This document shows positions 1-6,840 of a DNA stretch of 19,505 nt, one piece after another. Every line of letters starts with the position of its first letter. The stretch's first letter is position 1. The notes beneath the pieces are model-generated. The model did no database searches and was not told the origin of the DNA. It saw nothing but the letters and a program-made list of their open reading frames with translations. Source of the DNA: Bacteroidota bacterium (GTDB taxonomy: Bacteria; Bacteroidota; Bacteroidia; Flavobacteriales; Weeksellaceae); NCBI GenBank assembly GCA_023460855.1, contig JAEWOS010000027.1:1-19505 (forward strand). Direction: 5' to 3'. A program made the position numbers and the translations under genes.

Positions 1-2
1 AT

Positions 3-119
3 CATCCTATTCCTAATAATATGATTGTGCCTTTAAGTGGCTGGAAATTCAGCGAAATACCAATCCCGATAGATTCTTCAGAATTAAAAGATTACTATGA
101 AGAATTGGGCATGAACTAA
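3..119 (+). CDS. C-terminal fragment of an unrecognised protein
   Basis: An open frame enters from the left edge and ends at a TAA at 117-119, giving the last 38 residues of a protein (ending in YYEELGMN). The frame has no stop from position 3 on, while the other two plus-strand frames stop within the first 25 bases. The fragment has a short Pro/Ile-rich stretch and an acidic, possibly helical end. I do not recognise a family from so little sequence. It could also be a chance open frame, but its reading direction matches the mutL run downstream and its stop lies just where the repeat-like spacer begins, which fits a real gene end. Confidence 0.45.
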   Translation, partial: HPIPNNMIVPLSGWKFSEIPIPIDSSELKDYYEELGMN

Positions 120-266
120 AAATGCAAATTTCTTATCCTGATCCCGCTCTCCGAAGTCTCCTGACTTGGGCGCACAGTAAGTAGAAGTGCAGATTTCTTT
201 TTGAAATGGCTCAAAGACAGGAAACTGTGCCACGGAGCTTCCTCATACTTTTGTAACCCTGCATTT
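120..266. repeat. Nested inverted-repeat element before mutL
   Basis: Several inverted repeats are nested in the spacer. The outer arms are AAATGCA (120-126) and TGCATTT (260-266), then CTCCG (149-153) with CGGAG (233-237), then GCACAGT (172-178) with ACTGTGC (224-230). Two local hairpins lie inside: AAGTC-tcct-GACTT (154-167) and ATTTC-ttttt-GAAAT (193-207). All pairings are exact. The nesting suggests one folded unit of about 147 bases, for instance a REP-like or miniature transposable repeat, or a structured RNA. There is no U-tract after any stem, so it is not a standard terminator. The repeat interpretation is inference; copies elsewhere in the genome cannot be seen from here. Confidence 0.45.
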
Positions 267-288
267 CCAATTGATTTCAGTATTTTTG
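246..288 (+). promoter_or_regulatory. Candidate mutL promoter boxes (TAnnTTTG)
   Basis: Two exact matches to the Bacteroidota -7 consensus TAnnTTTG lie upstream of mutL: TACTTTTG at 246-253 and TATTTTTG at 281-288. Neither has a well-placed -33 TTTG about 19 bases upstream; a TTTG at 250-253 is 27 bases before the second box. The first would give a leader of about 45 bases, the second only about 10. In such AT-rich DNA chance matches are common, so this is a weak call. Confidence 0.3.
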
Positions 289-304
289 TGATTCTCTAAA
301 ATGC

Positions 305-2074
305 ATGCACGATATTATTCAGCTTTTACCGGATCATGTTGCGAACCAGATTGCCGCAGGCGAAGTGGTGCAAAGACCTGCGTCCATCGTAAAGGAACTG
401 CTGGAAAATGCGATTGATGCAAACGCCACGAAAATAGAACTCATCGTAAGAGATGCGGGAAGAAACCTGATTCAGGTGGTGGACGACGGCAACGGAATGA
501 CCGAAACCGATGCAAGAATGGCTTTTGAAAGACATGCCACTTCTAAAATAAGAACCACAGACGATATTTTTAGAATTTCAACCAAAGGATTTCGCGGCGA
601 AGCGCTTGCTTCCATTGCAGCTGTTGCGCAGGTGGAACTGAAAACGAAAGTAAAAGAAGCTCCGGTTGGCACCAATATATATATCGAAGGCGGCGGACTG
701 CAGTTTCAGGAGCCGGTGCAAACTGCAGAAGGTTCCAATTTTCTTGTGAAAAACCTCTTTTACAACGTTCCCGCAAGACGGAAATTCCTGAAAAACAATA
801 ATATAGAGTTCCGTCATATTATCGATGAATTTCAAAGGGTCGCACTGGCTCACGAAAATATCGAATTTTCGCTCTTCCATGATGATGAACCGGTCTTCAG
901 ACTTCGGGCAGGAACTCCATTACAGAGAATACTCGAAATTTTTGGACGCAAACTTCAGCCTTTGCTCATCCCGGTAAAGGAAGATTTAGGATGGGTTCAG
1001 CTTCACGGATATGCTGCAAAACCGGAAGGTGCCAAGAAAGTGCGCGGCGAACAGTTTCTGTTTGTAAACGGCAGATATTTCCGGAGCCCTTACCTCAACA
1101 AAGCGGTTCAGGAAGCATTTGAAGGGCTGCTGCTTCCCGGTTATATTCCTACATTTTTTCTGTTTCTGGAAATGGATCCGGAAAAAATTGATGTAAACAT
1201 TCATCCGCAGAAAACGGAAGTGAAATTTGAAGACGAGCATCTTATTTTTGCTCTGGTGCGCTCTACAATCAAGAAAGCACTCGGAATTTATAATATTTCG
1301 CCCAGCCTGGATTTCGACCGGAACCCAAAAGCCGATGAAATATTCCGCACTGACCAGAATGCTTCGCCGGGAAAATTTAAAATGCCGGAGATTTCGGTTG
1401 ACAGAAACTACAACCCGTTCCAGGAAGAAAAACAGGTAAAACAGGCTGAAATTCAGAATCTTGCTGAGATTTACCACCATAACATCGCGGCAGCACCATC
1501 CCGAATCAATCTTTTTGAAGATGAAGATTTTGAAGAAGATCTGATGAGGCTTCCGAACGGTTACTGGATTTTCAACAAAGGAGAAAAATCCCTGGTTCTG
1601 GATTTGGGCCGAATGCACCGCCTGATCACTGCCGAAAATAACAAAGGACCGGCACGCAGCAACAAATCGCAGCCACTATTGTTCTCGCTGGAATACCACA
1701 TGAACGAAACAGAAAAAAATAAGTTCCGTTCCATAAAAAAATATCTGCCCGAACTCGGTTTTGAATTCAGCACCGCGCACGAGAATGTACTCAGGATTGA
1801 TGCAGTTCCGGAAGGTCTGAAAGAAACCCAGGTAATGAAATTTCTCGAGCACCTGTTTGAAATTCTGGAATACCGAACCGAAGAAGATTTCCTGCGGTTT
1901 TACGATCAGCAGTGGAACAGAATGCAGAGCAAATCCAGGTTCGATTTCCTGTATAAATCTGATGCTGAACAGGTTATACGTGATTTCAGCGAACTGGGTT
2001 TTCCTGAATATCTTCCCAACGGTAAACGCTGCTATTACGAACTGCCGCTGGATGAACTAAAAAATAAATTTTAA
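305..2074 (+). CDS. mutL: DNA mismatch repair protein MutL
   Basis: MutL couples mismatch recognition by MutS to strand excision. The N-terminal half is a canonical GHKL ATPase: the segment with E31 and N35 (equivalent to E. coli E29/N33), the DDGNGM motif at 60-65 and the KGFRGEAL motif at 94-101 are all intact, followed by the transducer domain to about residue 330. A poorly conserved linker leads to a C-terminal dimerisation domain from about residue 410. The position where endonuclease-type MutL proteins carry DQHAxxERxxYE reads DLGRMHRLITAEN (433-445), and the late CPHGRP zinc motif reads LPNGKR (570-575). Mn/Zn-dependent nicking therefore looks lost. At 589 residues the length is normal. 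The ATG at 305 is chosen because the family-typical DIIQLLPDHVANQIAAGE start follows immediately. It is the first gene of a four-gene run. Confidence 0.97.
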   Translation: MHDIIQLLPDHVANQIAAGEVVQRPASIVKELLENAIDANATKIELIVRDAGRNLIQVVDDGNGMTETDARMAFERHATSKIRTTDDIFRISTKGFRGEALASIAAVAQVELKTKVKEAPVGTNIYIEGGGLQFQEPVQTAEGSNFLVKNLFYNVPARRKFLKNNNIEFRHIIDEFQRVALAHENIEFSLFHDDEPVFRLRAGTPLQRILEIFGRKLQPLLIPVKEDLGWVQLHGYAAKPEGAKKVRGEQFLFVNGRYFRSPYLNKAVQEAFEGLLLPGYIPTFFLFLEMDPEKIDVNIHPQKTEVKFEDEHLIFALVRSTIKKALGIYNISPSLDFDRNPKADEIFRTDQNASPGKFKMPEISVDRNYNPFQEEKQVKQAEIQNLAEIYHHNIAAAPSRINLFEDEDFEEDLMRLPNGYWIFNKGEKSLVLDLGRMHRLITAENNKGPARSNKSQPLLFSLEYHMNETEKNKFRSIKKYLPELGFEFSTAHENVLRIDAVPEGLKETQVMKFLEHLFEILEYRTEEDFLRFYDQQWNRMQSKSRFDFLYKSDAEQVIRDFSELGFPEYLPNGKRCYYELPLDELKNKF

Positions 2075-2716
2075 ATGTTCCGACAACTTACACCGATCAC
2101 CCGAAATATCATCATCGCCAATGTACTGATTTATCTCGCTTCGAATTTTTTACCGTGGCTGAGACTTTACGAGATATTTCCCGCCTACTATATCGGATCT
2201 CCAAATTTTGACTTCTGGCAGATTTTCACCCATATGTTTATGCACGCTCCGATCTATTCTTCAATCGGGATCATGCACATTCTGTTCAATATGGTGACAC
2301 TCTGGAGTTTTGGTCCCGTGCTCGAGCAAACCCTGCAGCAACAGCGTTTTTCTGCACTTTATTTCCTGAGTGGCATCGGCGCATATGCACTGAACTGCGC
2401 GTGGAATTTCTACGAGATAAGTTCCGGAGCTGATGTGGACATGATAAACAGCATTCCTATGGTTGGTGCTTCCGGTGCAATTTTTGGCGTGGTAGCAGCT
2501 TTTTCAACGCTGTTTCCGGATGCCAAGCTGTATTTTATGTTTATTCCGTTCGGAATCAAGGCGAAATATCTTCTGCCGATTATTATCGTTGTTTCGCTTT
2601 ACCTCGGATTCAGTGGAGATATGGGAGGAATTGCGCATTTTGCACATATCGGAGGCGCAATCGTAGGATTTTTGATGGCAAGATCGTTCCGCAATAACCG
2701 ATTCCGCATCAACTAA
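2075..2716 (+). CDS. Rhomboid family intramembrane serine protease
   Basis: A 213-residue polytopic membrane protein with about six hydrophobic segments. It carries the rhomboid hallmarks: HxxxN in the second helix region (H68, N72), the catalytic serine in GASGAIFG (S133), and the catalytic histidine in HFAHIGG (H191). The Ser-His dyad is complete, so it should be an active protease that cleaves transmembrane substrates within the inner membrane; its substrate is unknown. A cytoplasmic start and a short basic tail (RSFRNNRFR) are visible. The ATG directly abuts the mutL stop codon with no spacer, which implies translational coupling. A rhomboid gene next to mutL is, as I recall, common in flavobacteria, so the neighbourhood is a lineage habit rather than proof of a shared pathway. 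Confidence 0.93.
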   Translation: MFRQLTPITRNIIIANVLIYLASNFLPWLRLYEIFPAYYIGSPNFDFWQIFTHMFMHAPIYSSIGIMHILFNMVTLWSFGPVLEQTLQQQRFSALYFLSGIGAYALNCAWNFYEISSGADVDMINSIPMVGASGAIFGVVAAFSTLFPDAKLYFMFIPFGIKAKYLLPIIIVVSLYLGFSGDMGGIAHFAHIGGAIVGFLMARSFRNNRFRIN

Positions 2717-2717
2717 A

Positions 2718-3713
2718 ATGAAGTTGATTCGCAGCCTGCTTACTGTCTGCCACGTGATCGTGATCGCACTGTTGCTGGCAAATTTCCTGAATGCATGGAT
2801 CGCACCCGGCACTTTCAGCAAACTGAATTTTCTTTCGCTGGCTTTTCCCGGACTGATGATTGCCAATTTCTTGCTGCTTATCATCTGGATTTTTGCAAGG
2901 AAAAAAAGATTTTTTGTGTTTGTTGTGGTTTCCCTGCTGTTTTATTATCCCGTAAAAAGATGGGTTAATTATTCTTTTGTAAAACCATCTGAAAAGAAAA
3001 CGATCAGAATTGTAAGTTTCAACTGTAAACTGACTACAGATTCAAGACGTCAGCAAATTGAAGAATATTTAGCAGGCGAGGATTTTGACATCATCAATCT
3101 GCAGGAAGCGAGCGTAGTGAAACCGAAATCGAAACTGCCGTATTCTTACGAAGATGAGCTGCTGATGGCGACTTACAGCCGCTATAAAATTGTAGACCGG
3201 AAAGTGGTTCTCAATTCAGAAGAGGACCGGCAAAGCTACGCCATACAAACCGATATAGAAATTGACGGCAAAATAATCCGGATTTTCAACATACATCTAA
3301 GTTCGTTCTTTTTTAACAAAGACATGCTGTATCCCGAAGAACAGGCCGTAGCCAATCAGCAGAAAATTATCGACATTTACAGAACACTGGAACCGGGATT
3401 CCTGAAGCATGAAGAGCAACTCAAAGTGATTACCAAAGCAATCCGGAATTCACCCTATCCCACGATAGTTACCGGTGATATGAATGCGGTGCCGAATTCT
3501 TATGAATATTACCGGATTTCCGAAGGACTAAAAGATGCTTTTGTAACTGCCGGCAAAGGTTTTTCTGCCAGTTTTTACGATTATAAGATTCCGATCACCA
3601 TCGATTATATTTTTACCTCTGAAGAATTGCAGGCAACGAAGTACGATGTGAAAAGAAATGTCCGGATTTCTGATCATCATCCGGTCGTTGCTGAGATTCA
3701 ACTAAATTTTTAG
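2718..3713 (+). CDS. Membrane-anchored endonuclease/exonuclease/phosphatase (EEP) family protein
   Basis: A 331-residue protein with three hydrophobic segments at about 5-27, 38-60 and 64-78, followed by an EEP (DNase I-like) domain from about residue 95. The domain has the full set of family catalytic motifs: SFNCK with N102, LQEA with E130, NIHL with H193, TGDMNA with D254 and N256, IDYIF with D296, and SDHH with D319 and H320. The fold is metal-dependent and cleaves phosphodiester or phosphomonoester bonds in nucleic acids, phosphoinositides or sphingolipids; the substrate here cannot be told. The domain probably faces the periplasm given three helices and a cytoplasmic N-terminus, but topology is inferred by eye. 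One base separates it from the rhomboid gene. All key residues are present, so it should be active. Confidence 0.9.
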   Translation: MKLIRSLLTVCHVIVIALLLANFLNAWIAPGTFSKLNFLSLAFPGLMIANFLLLIIWIFARKKRFFVFVVVSLLFYYPVKRWVNYSFVKPSEKKTIRIVSFNCKLTTDSRRQQIEEYLAGEDFDIINLQEASVVKPKSKLPYSYEDELLMATYSRYKIVDRKVVLNSEEDRQSYAIQTDIEIDGKIIRIFNIHLSSFFFNKDMLYPEEQAVANQQKIIDIYRTLEPGFLKHEEQLKVITKAIRNSPYPTIVTGDMNAVPNSYEYYRISEGLKDAFVTAGKGFSASFYDYKIPITIDYIFTSEELQATKYDVKRNVRISDHHPVVAEIQLNF

Positions 3714-3716
3714 TTT

Positions 3717-4085
3717 ATGAGAAATTTTTTTCTAATAATATTGTTCACAGCAGCACTTTCCTGTTCAAAAAAACAACCTGTTGCAACTGCAGAAGACACT
3801 TACACAGAACTGAAATACGATACAACTGCTGTCGATTCATTTTCAGAAGGTGCCATTTCGGTAGATGTTGCGAATGAAATCCGACGTTCTTCCAAAGCAT
3901 ATCAGGATTCCCTGAGGGCTGCGGCAGAAGCGCTGGAAAAGGAGCGTCTTGAACAGGAACTGAAAGCTAAAGAAGAAAAAGCCAAAGCCGACGAAGCGAA
4001 AAAGGAGCAAGAAAAAGAGAAAAAAGCTGCCGAAACCAAAAAAGCAGCAGAACGGCCTGTTTCGCAGGAACCTAAGAACGAATAA
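3717..4085 (+). CDS. Small Lys/Glu-rich lipoprotein
   Basis: A 122-residue protein with a short signal peptide (MRNFFLIILFTAALSC) ending in a lipobox-like sequence with Cys16, so probably a lipoprotein. Residues after the cysteine (SKKQ) lack the acidic surface-export signature reported for Bacteroidota, so it is more likely periplasm-facing. A Thr/Asp-rich segment (to about 45) is followed by a long run of Lys, Glu and Ala from about 60 to the end, which should form an extended charged helix or coiled coil. No catalytic domain is visible and I do not recognise a named family. Its ATG is 3 bases after the EEP gene stop, so it is the last gene of the mutL run; its end faces the GH3 gene. Confidence 0.75.
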   Translation: MRNFFLIILFTAALSCSKKQPVATAEDTYTELKYDTTAVDSFSEGAISVDVANEIRRSSKAYQDSLRAAAEALEKERLEQELKAKEEKAKADEAKKEQEKEKKAAETKKAAERPVSQEPKNE

Positions 4086-4088
4086 AAC

Positions 4089-5609
4089 TTACATCGAACC
4101 GTTGAGTTCCAGGAGCGGATCGATATACTGCCTGTCATTGGAAAGTCGCGGAACTTTATTTTGTCCGCCCAGTTTTCCTCTGTTTTCCATCCACCGGTAA
4201 AAAAGTTTTGGCTGTGCGGAATGAACTACCGGTCTTTTCAGCGTCATATCATTATATCTCTTGGCCTCGTAATCGGAATTCAGCGATTTTAAATTCTGAT
4301 CGAACACATCGACAAATAAATCGATGTTTTCGGGTTCCCGGGAAAATTCGAAAATCCATTCATGCGCTCCGCTTTCGTTTTGCTGCATAAAAATCGGAGC
4401 TCCAGTATAATCGCTGACCATCGCACCGGATTCCTCGCAGGCTTTTGCCAGAGCAGTTTCCACATTGTCGATCATCAGCTCTTCGCCGAATGCATTGATA
4501 TAATGTTTCGTTCTGCCGGAAACTTTTATACGATAAGGATTTGTAGATGTAAAAATCACCGTATCACCAATCAGATAACGCCAGAGTCCGCCATTGGTTG
4601 TAATCAGAAGCGCATAATTTTTCGCTGTTTCCACTTCATTCAACGCAAGCACACGTGGATTTTCGGAATGAAATTCCTCCATCGGAATAAATTCATAGAA
4701 AATGCCATAATCCAGCATCAGAAGCAGCTCGCAGCTATCCGCCAAATCCTGAATTCCAAAAAATCCTTCGGAAGCGTTGTAAATTTCATAGTACCTGATG
4801 TCTTTACCAATTACCTGACGGTACTGATCACGATAAGGCGTAAAACTGATTCCGCCGTGAAAAAAAACTTCCAGATTTGGCCAGACCTGTGCGATAGACT
4901 GTGCTCCGGTTTCCTCCAAAACTTTCTGCAGCAGGATCATCATCCAGCTTGGAACACCGGTGAGACTTCCGACATCCGCATTTCGTACTTCAGTTACAAT
5001 TGCTTTCAGTTTGGATTCCCATTCCGACATCAGCGAAACTTTACGGCTCGGTGTCGCGGTTATTTCCACCCAAAAAGGCAGATTATCGATCAGAATAGCA
5101 GAAAGGTCTCCCACTTTCGTGTTGAATTCTTCCGACAATTCCGAACTTCCGCCAAGTCTCAGGTTTTTATTTGAGAAAAGCTGATTGTCCGGGTGGTTAT
5201 TCGCGTAAATGGCAACAAGATCTTTGCCTGCCTTGAAATGGCATTCCTCCAAACTTTCCTGCGTAATAGGAATATACTTGCTTTTAGCGTTTGTGGTTCC
5301 GGAAGATTTGGCAAAATTCCTGATTTGTCCGGGCCAGAACACATCTTTTTCGCCCTGTCTTGCACGCTCGATATACGGCTCAAAATCTTCATAGGTAACA
5401 ATCGGGACTTTATTCTGGAAATCCTGGTAACTCGAAATGGAACTGAACCCGTATTTCTGGCCGTACACGGTATTTTCAGCGTGGAACAACTGCGAAAAAA
5501 GAATTCCCTGCTGTGTTTCTGCGGGATTTTTTATAAAGTTCTGAATCTGATCTATTCGCTGTTTAATAAACCAATTCACTACAGAATTGAACAGTGCTTT
5601 CGTGGCCAT
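4089..5609 (-). CDS. GH3-family acyl-acid adenylating enzyme
   Basis: A 506-residue member of the GH3 (auxin-responsive promoter) family, part of the ANL superfamily that activates a carboxylic acid with ATP and, in plants, joins it to an amino acid. Visible motifs are the phosphate loop SSGTTNAKSKYIP (102-114), YNASEGFFG (277-285), the GD at 348-349 and the hinge/C-terminal core GRTKHYINAFGEEL (365-378). The bacterial substrate is unknown. The ATG at 5609 is chosen; the frame stays open upstream to a TTG at 5618, but that overlaps a TAnnTTTG box and the start MATKALF is typical of relatives as I recall. The gene is monocistronic and convergent with the lipoprotein gene. GH3-like proteins are widespread in Bacteroidota, so there is no need to invoke recent plant transfer. 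Confidence 0.9.
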   Translation of the reverse strand: MATKALFNSVVNWFIKQRIDQIQNFIKNPAETQQGILFSQLFHAENTVYGQKYGFSSISSYQDFQNKVPIVTYEDFEPYIERARQGEKDVFWPGQIRNFAKSSGTTNAKSKYIPITQESLEECHFKAGKDLVAIYANNHPDNQLFSNKNLRLGGSSELSEEFNTKVGDLSAILIDNLPFWVEITATPSRKVSLMSEWESKLKAIVTEVRNADVGSLTGVPSWMMILLQKVLEETGAQSIAQVWPNLEVFFHGGISFTPYRDQYRQVIGKDIRYYEIYNASEGFFGIQDLADSCELLLMLDYGIFYEFIPMEEFHSENPRVLALNEVETAKNYALLITTNGGLWRYLIGDTVIFTSTNPYRIKVSGRTKHYINAFGEELMIDNVETALAKACEESGAMVSDYTGAPIFMQQNESGAHEWIFEFSREPENIDLFVDVFDQNLKSLNSDYEAKRYNDMTLKRPVVHSAQPKLFYRWMENRGKLGGQNKVPRLSNDRQYIDPLLELNGSM

Positions 5610-5615
5610 AACAGA

Positions 5616-5623
5616 CAAATATA
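5616..5623 (-). promoter_or_regulatory. Candidate -7 box of the GH3 gene
   Basis: Read on the minus strand this is TATATTTG, an exact TAnnTTTG match, 6 bases before the chosen ATG at 5609. A TTTTG lies 24 bases further upstream, slightly too far for an ideal -33 box. If used, transcription would start at or very near the ATG and the message would be almost leaderless. Weak call. Confidence 0.3.
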
Positions 5624-5670
5624 AAAATTTTGACCGAAATTTTCAGACAAAATCCATACAAAAAAAGCAC

Positions 5671-5701
5671 TAAAAAAGCCTGTACTATCACAGTACAGGC
5701 T
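5671..5701 (-). terminator. Rho-independent terminator of the bacilliredoxin gene
   Basis: A perfect 10-base-pair stem, AGCCTGTACT (5677-5686) and AGTACAGGCT (5692-5701), with a 5-base loop. On the minus strand it is followed at once by a run of Ts (complement of the As at 5672-5677). It lies 20 bases past the stop codon of the bacilliredoxin gene. On the plus strand there is no T-run, so it acts for the minus strand. Confidence 0.9.
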
Positions 5702-5721
5702 CATTTTCTAAACAGTGCTGA

Positions 5722-6132
5722 TTAACAGTACTCGTCATAAGCTGCCTGCAGATTTGCAGCTATTGCACCGGCAGGATTTCCTTCAATATGGTGACGCTCA
5801 AGCATATGAACGAGTTCGCCGTCTTTGAAAAGGGCAACACATGGTGAACTTGGCGGAAACGGCGCAAGATGTTTACGCGCTTCGTTTACTGCATCGGTAT
5901 CAAAACCGGCAAAAACAGTCGTAAGATGATCCGGTTTTTTTTCTCCGGTCAGCGAAAAAATAACTCCCGGTCTCGCTGCACCTGCTGCGCAACCGCAAAC
6001 CGAGTTAATCATCAAAAGCGTTGTGCCTTCCGTATTCAGTGCAGAATTTACGGCTTCCGCGGTTGTAAGGTCTGTAAAACCTTTATCTGTAAGTTCAGCC
6101 TTCATCGGCATTACTAATTCTTCAGGATACAT
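5722..6132 (-). CDS. BrxA/BrxB-type bacilliredoxin (YphP/YqiW family)
   Basis: A 136-residue thioredoxin-fold protein. The active-site motif is C46-G47-C48 in SVCGCAAGAARPG, the CxC motif that marks this family rather than the CxxC of thioredoxins. Bacilliredoxins remove bacillithiol from S-bacillithiolated proteins in the cytoplasm. Some Bacteroidota make bacillithiol, but no bsh gene is in this window, so the cofactor here is an inference. The C-terminal half (LAPFPPSSPCVALFKDGELVHML) resembles the cis-Pro and strand region of the fold, and further cysteines lie at about 98 and at the C-terminus. Length is normal. The gene stands alone, between its own terminator and the terminator of the dcw operon, so it needs its own promoter. 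Start: the ATG at 6132, giving the familiar MYPEELVMPMK opening. Confidence 0.92.
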   Translation of the reverse strand: MYPEELVMPMKAELTDKGFTDLTTAEAVNSALNTEGTTLLMINSVCGCAAGAARPGVIFSLTGEKKPDHLTTVFAGFDTDAVNEARKHLAPFPPSSPCVALFKDGELVHMLERHHIEGNPAGAIAANLQAAYDEYC

Positions 6133-6166
6133 AATATAATATTTAAGGTTATTTAAAAATTGTGGA

Positions 6167-6195
6167 ACAGCAAGGCTGTAATCAACGCAAATTTA
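6167..6195 (-). promoter_or_regulatory. Candidate promoter box and leader hairpin of the bacilliredoxin gene
   Basis: On the minus strand TAAATTTG at 6188-6195 matches the TAnnTTTG box exactly; no clear -33 element was found. It predicts a leader of about 50 bases. Inside that leader is a small palindrome, ACAGC-aag-GCTGT (6167-6179), which could be an operator half or an RNA hairpin. A longer-range pair, TGGAACAG (6163-6170) and CTGTTCCA (6240-6247), brackets the box. Function is inferred and weak. Confidence 0.3.
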
Positions 6196-6277
6196 CATAA
6201 TAAATACTGCAGATTATTCCACTTTACATTTTATTAAAACTGTTCCAAAAAATGACGGCGCGACAAAATGGCAAAAC

Positions 6278-6308
6278 GGAAGCCCGAAACAAAACGCTCC
6301 GGGCTTCC
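6278..6308 (-). terminator. Terminator of the dcw-yqeY operon
   Basis: A perfect 9-base-pair stem, GGAAGCCCG (6278-6286) with CGGGCTTCC (6300-6308), and a 13-base loop. It sits 52 bases past the stop of the YqeY-family gene. On the minus strand it is followed by GTTTTGCCATTTT, an interrupted T-rich tract, so termination may be less sharp than at 5671-5701. It separates the long operon from the bacilliredoxin gene. Confidence 0.75.
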
Positions 6309-6360
6309 AAAAATCAAATCGATATACAATAATAGAATATCCTGAAATAAACTGCTGACT

Positions 6361-6810
6361 TTAAGAAGACAGCATTTTTTTGGCCATTTCGGAAATAGAC
6401 TTCCCGTCTGCTTTTCCGGCCAGTTTTTTCGACGCAGACCCCATCACTTTTCCAATATCTTTCATTGATTCTGCACCGGTTTCGTCAATAATTGCCCGTA
6501 TTTCCCGCTCAAGTTCTTCTGCTGAAAGCTGTTCCGGCAAAAATTTGCTGATGACTTTCATCTGCGCATCTTCCACTTCTGCAAGATCGCTTCTGTTCTG
6601 CGCGGTAAACTGATCAAAAGATTCTTTTCTCTGCTTGATCATCCGCTGAAGAATCGCAATTTCCTGCTCTGAAGATACTTCCGCACCTTTCGCTTCTGTT
6701 TTCAGCAGCAAAATTTGGGATTTCACTGCCCGCAATGCATCAAGAGCCGTTTTGTCCTTTTCGCGCATTGCTGTTTTTATCGCTTCGTTAATGGTATTTT
6801 CTAAACTCAT
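6361..6810 (-). CDS. GatB/YqeY domain-containing protein
   Basis: A 149-residue protein of the YqeY family, which resembles the helical tail domain of GatB, the tRNA-dependent amidotransferase subunit. Recognisable features are the N-terminal helical region (DALRAVKSQILLLKTE), the conserved FLPEQLSAEELEREI stretch in the middle and a GKVMGSASKKLAGKADGK segment near the end. The tail domain of GatB contacts tRNA; for stand-alone YqeY proteins no firm reaction is established, so a role linked to tRNA is only inferred. There is no signal peptide or membrane segment. It lies 30 bases downstream of ftsZ and is the last gene before the terminator at 6278-6308. Length is normal for the family. Confidence 0.92.
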   Translation of the reverse strand: MSLENTINEAIKTAMREKDKTALDALRAVKSQILLLKTEAKGAEVSSEQEIAILQRMIKQRKESFDQFTAQNRSDLAEVEDAQMKVISKFLPEQLSAEELEREIRAIIDETGAESMKDIGKVMGSASKKLAGKADGKSISEMAKKMLSS

Positions 6811-6840
6811 GATCTAAAATTCTGAATTTCACACAGATTA

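Noticed and set aside
120..266. An integron attC site or a transcription terminator as an explanation for the nested repeats
   Set aside because: No paired attC core boxes (GTTRRRY with RYYYAAC) were found at the ends, and no stem is followed by a T-run on either strand.
986..1618. A 210-residue open frame on the minus strand inside mutL
   Set aside because: It lies antisense to well-conserved MutL coding sequence, has a biased composition rich in Phe, Lys and Arg and resembles no known protein.
3957..4070. TolA or TonB-like protein suggested by the Lys/Glu/Ala-rich helix
   Set aside because: There is no TolA or TonB C-terminal domain, and the N-terminus is a lipoprotein signal; low-complexity similarity alone is not evidence.
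5610..5618. A TTG start for the GH3 gene three codons upstream
   Set aside because: The TTG is part of a promoter-like TATATTTG box, and the ATG at 5609 gives the typical family start.
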